A stretch of DNA of 64,000 bases. Origin: Lactonifactor sp050944855. Its GTDB lineage: Bacteria > Bacillota > Clostridia > Lachnospirales > Lachnospiraceae. Of the stretch, positions 63,973 through 64,000 are shown piece after piece. The DNA is taken from assembly GCA_050944855.1 (NCBI GenBank), contig JBMNRU010000002.1, forward strand, positions 134,034 to 198,033. Direction: 5' to 3'. The position numbers and the translations under genes are program-made. The notes below the pieces were generated by a model. The model did not search any database, had not been told where the DNA came from, and saw only the letters and a program-made list of their open reading frames with translations. Within the stretch, counting starts at the first letter, position 1. Each line of letters starts with the position of its first letter.

Positions 63973-64000
63973 TGGTTCTTATATATCCTATGCAATTGCT

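Overview
The window looks like chromosome of a spore-forming member of the Clostridia, most likely Lachnospiraceae. The evidence is gene content and order: a division/cell-wall cluster (mraZ to ftsZ), the spoIIGA-sigE-sigG sporulation sigma block, and a murE-priA-def-fmt-rsmB-rlmN-prpC-prkC-rsgA-rpe-thiN run that closely follows the Bacillus order. Protein features fit anaerobic gut Firmicutes, and MurE carries the DNPR signature of meso-diaminopimelate peptidoglycan. No rRNA, tRNA, IS element, prophage or CRISPR array was found. Nearly all genes from 7 kb onward lie on the minus strand.

Layout. 0-7.7 kb: the 5' part of hutU (urocanate hydratase, runs off the left edge), divergent from a plus-strand operon of a large BTAD/ATPase/TPR regulator, citC and a fused citX-citG, with a HutD-family gene facing it. 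7.7-17.9 kb: sigG, then accessory genes (YczE-like membrane protein, VanZ-D,D-carboxypeptidase fusion, LytTR two-component system, EamA transporter, MarR regulator, small siroheme/ferredoxin reductase), then sigE and spoIIGA. 17.9-22.9 kb: aroD/aroE, a MATE pump with its MerR regulator, and a 53-bp tandem repeat array. 23-36 kb: the division cluster ftsZ, ftsQ, murA, ftsW/spoVE, murD, mraY, spoVD, pbpB, ftsL, rsmH, mraZ (listed left to right; transcription is the reverse). 36-43 kb: lgt, ychF and a 1,436-residue surface protein. 43-56 kb: the murE-to-thiN operon. 57-63.4 kb: alaX-like gene, hom, a PHP phosphoesterase, an SseB-like protein and pepF, bracketed by two antiparallel copies of a large structured non-coding element.

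How the parts work together. Several promoters can be read directly. spoIIGA has a Spo0A box and a -35/-10 pair with the unusual 22-bp spacer known from the Bacillus spoIIG promoter. sigG has a sigma-F-like promoter. spoVD has a sigma-E-like promoter buried inside a terminator-like hairpin that would separate it from vegetative transcription of pbpB. mraZ has three GTGG repeats at exact 10-bp spacing (MraZ boxes). The MATE gene has a 19-bp-spacer MerR-type promoter. Together these describe a Spo0A -> sigma-E/sigma-F -> sigma-G sporulation circuit overlaid on the division cluster.

The least explained material is non-coding: the 53-bp array (22.06-22.81 kb), the paired ~540-bp structured element (56.6-57.1 and 63.4-64.0 kb) whose two copies show compensatory stem changes, and a 157-bp multi-hairpin element at 61.4 kb.
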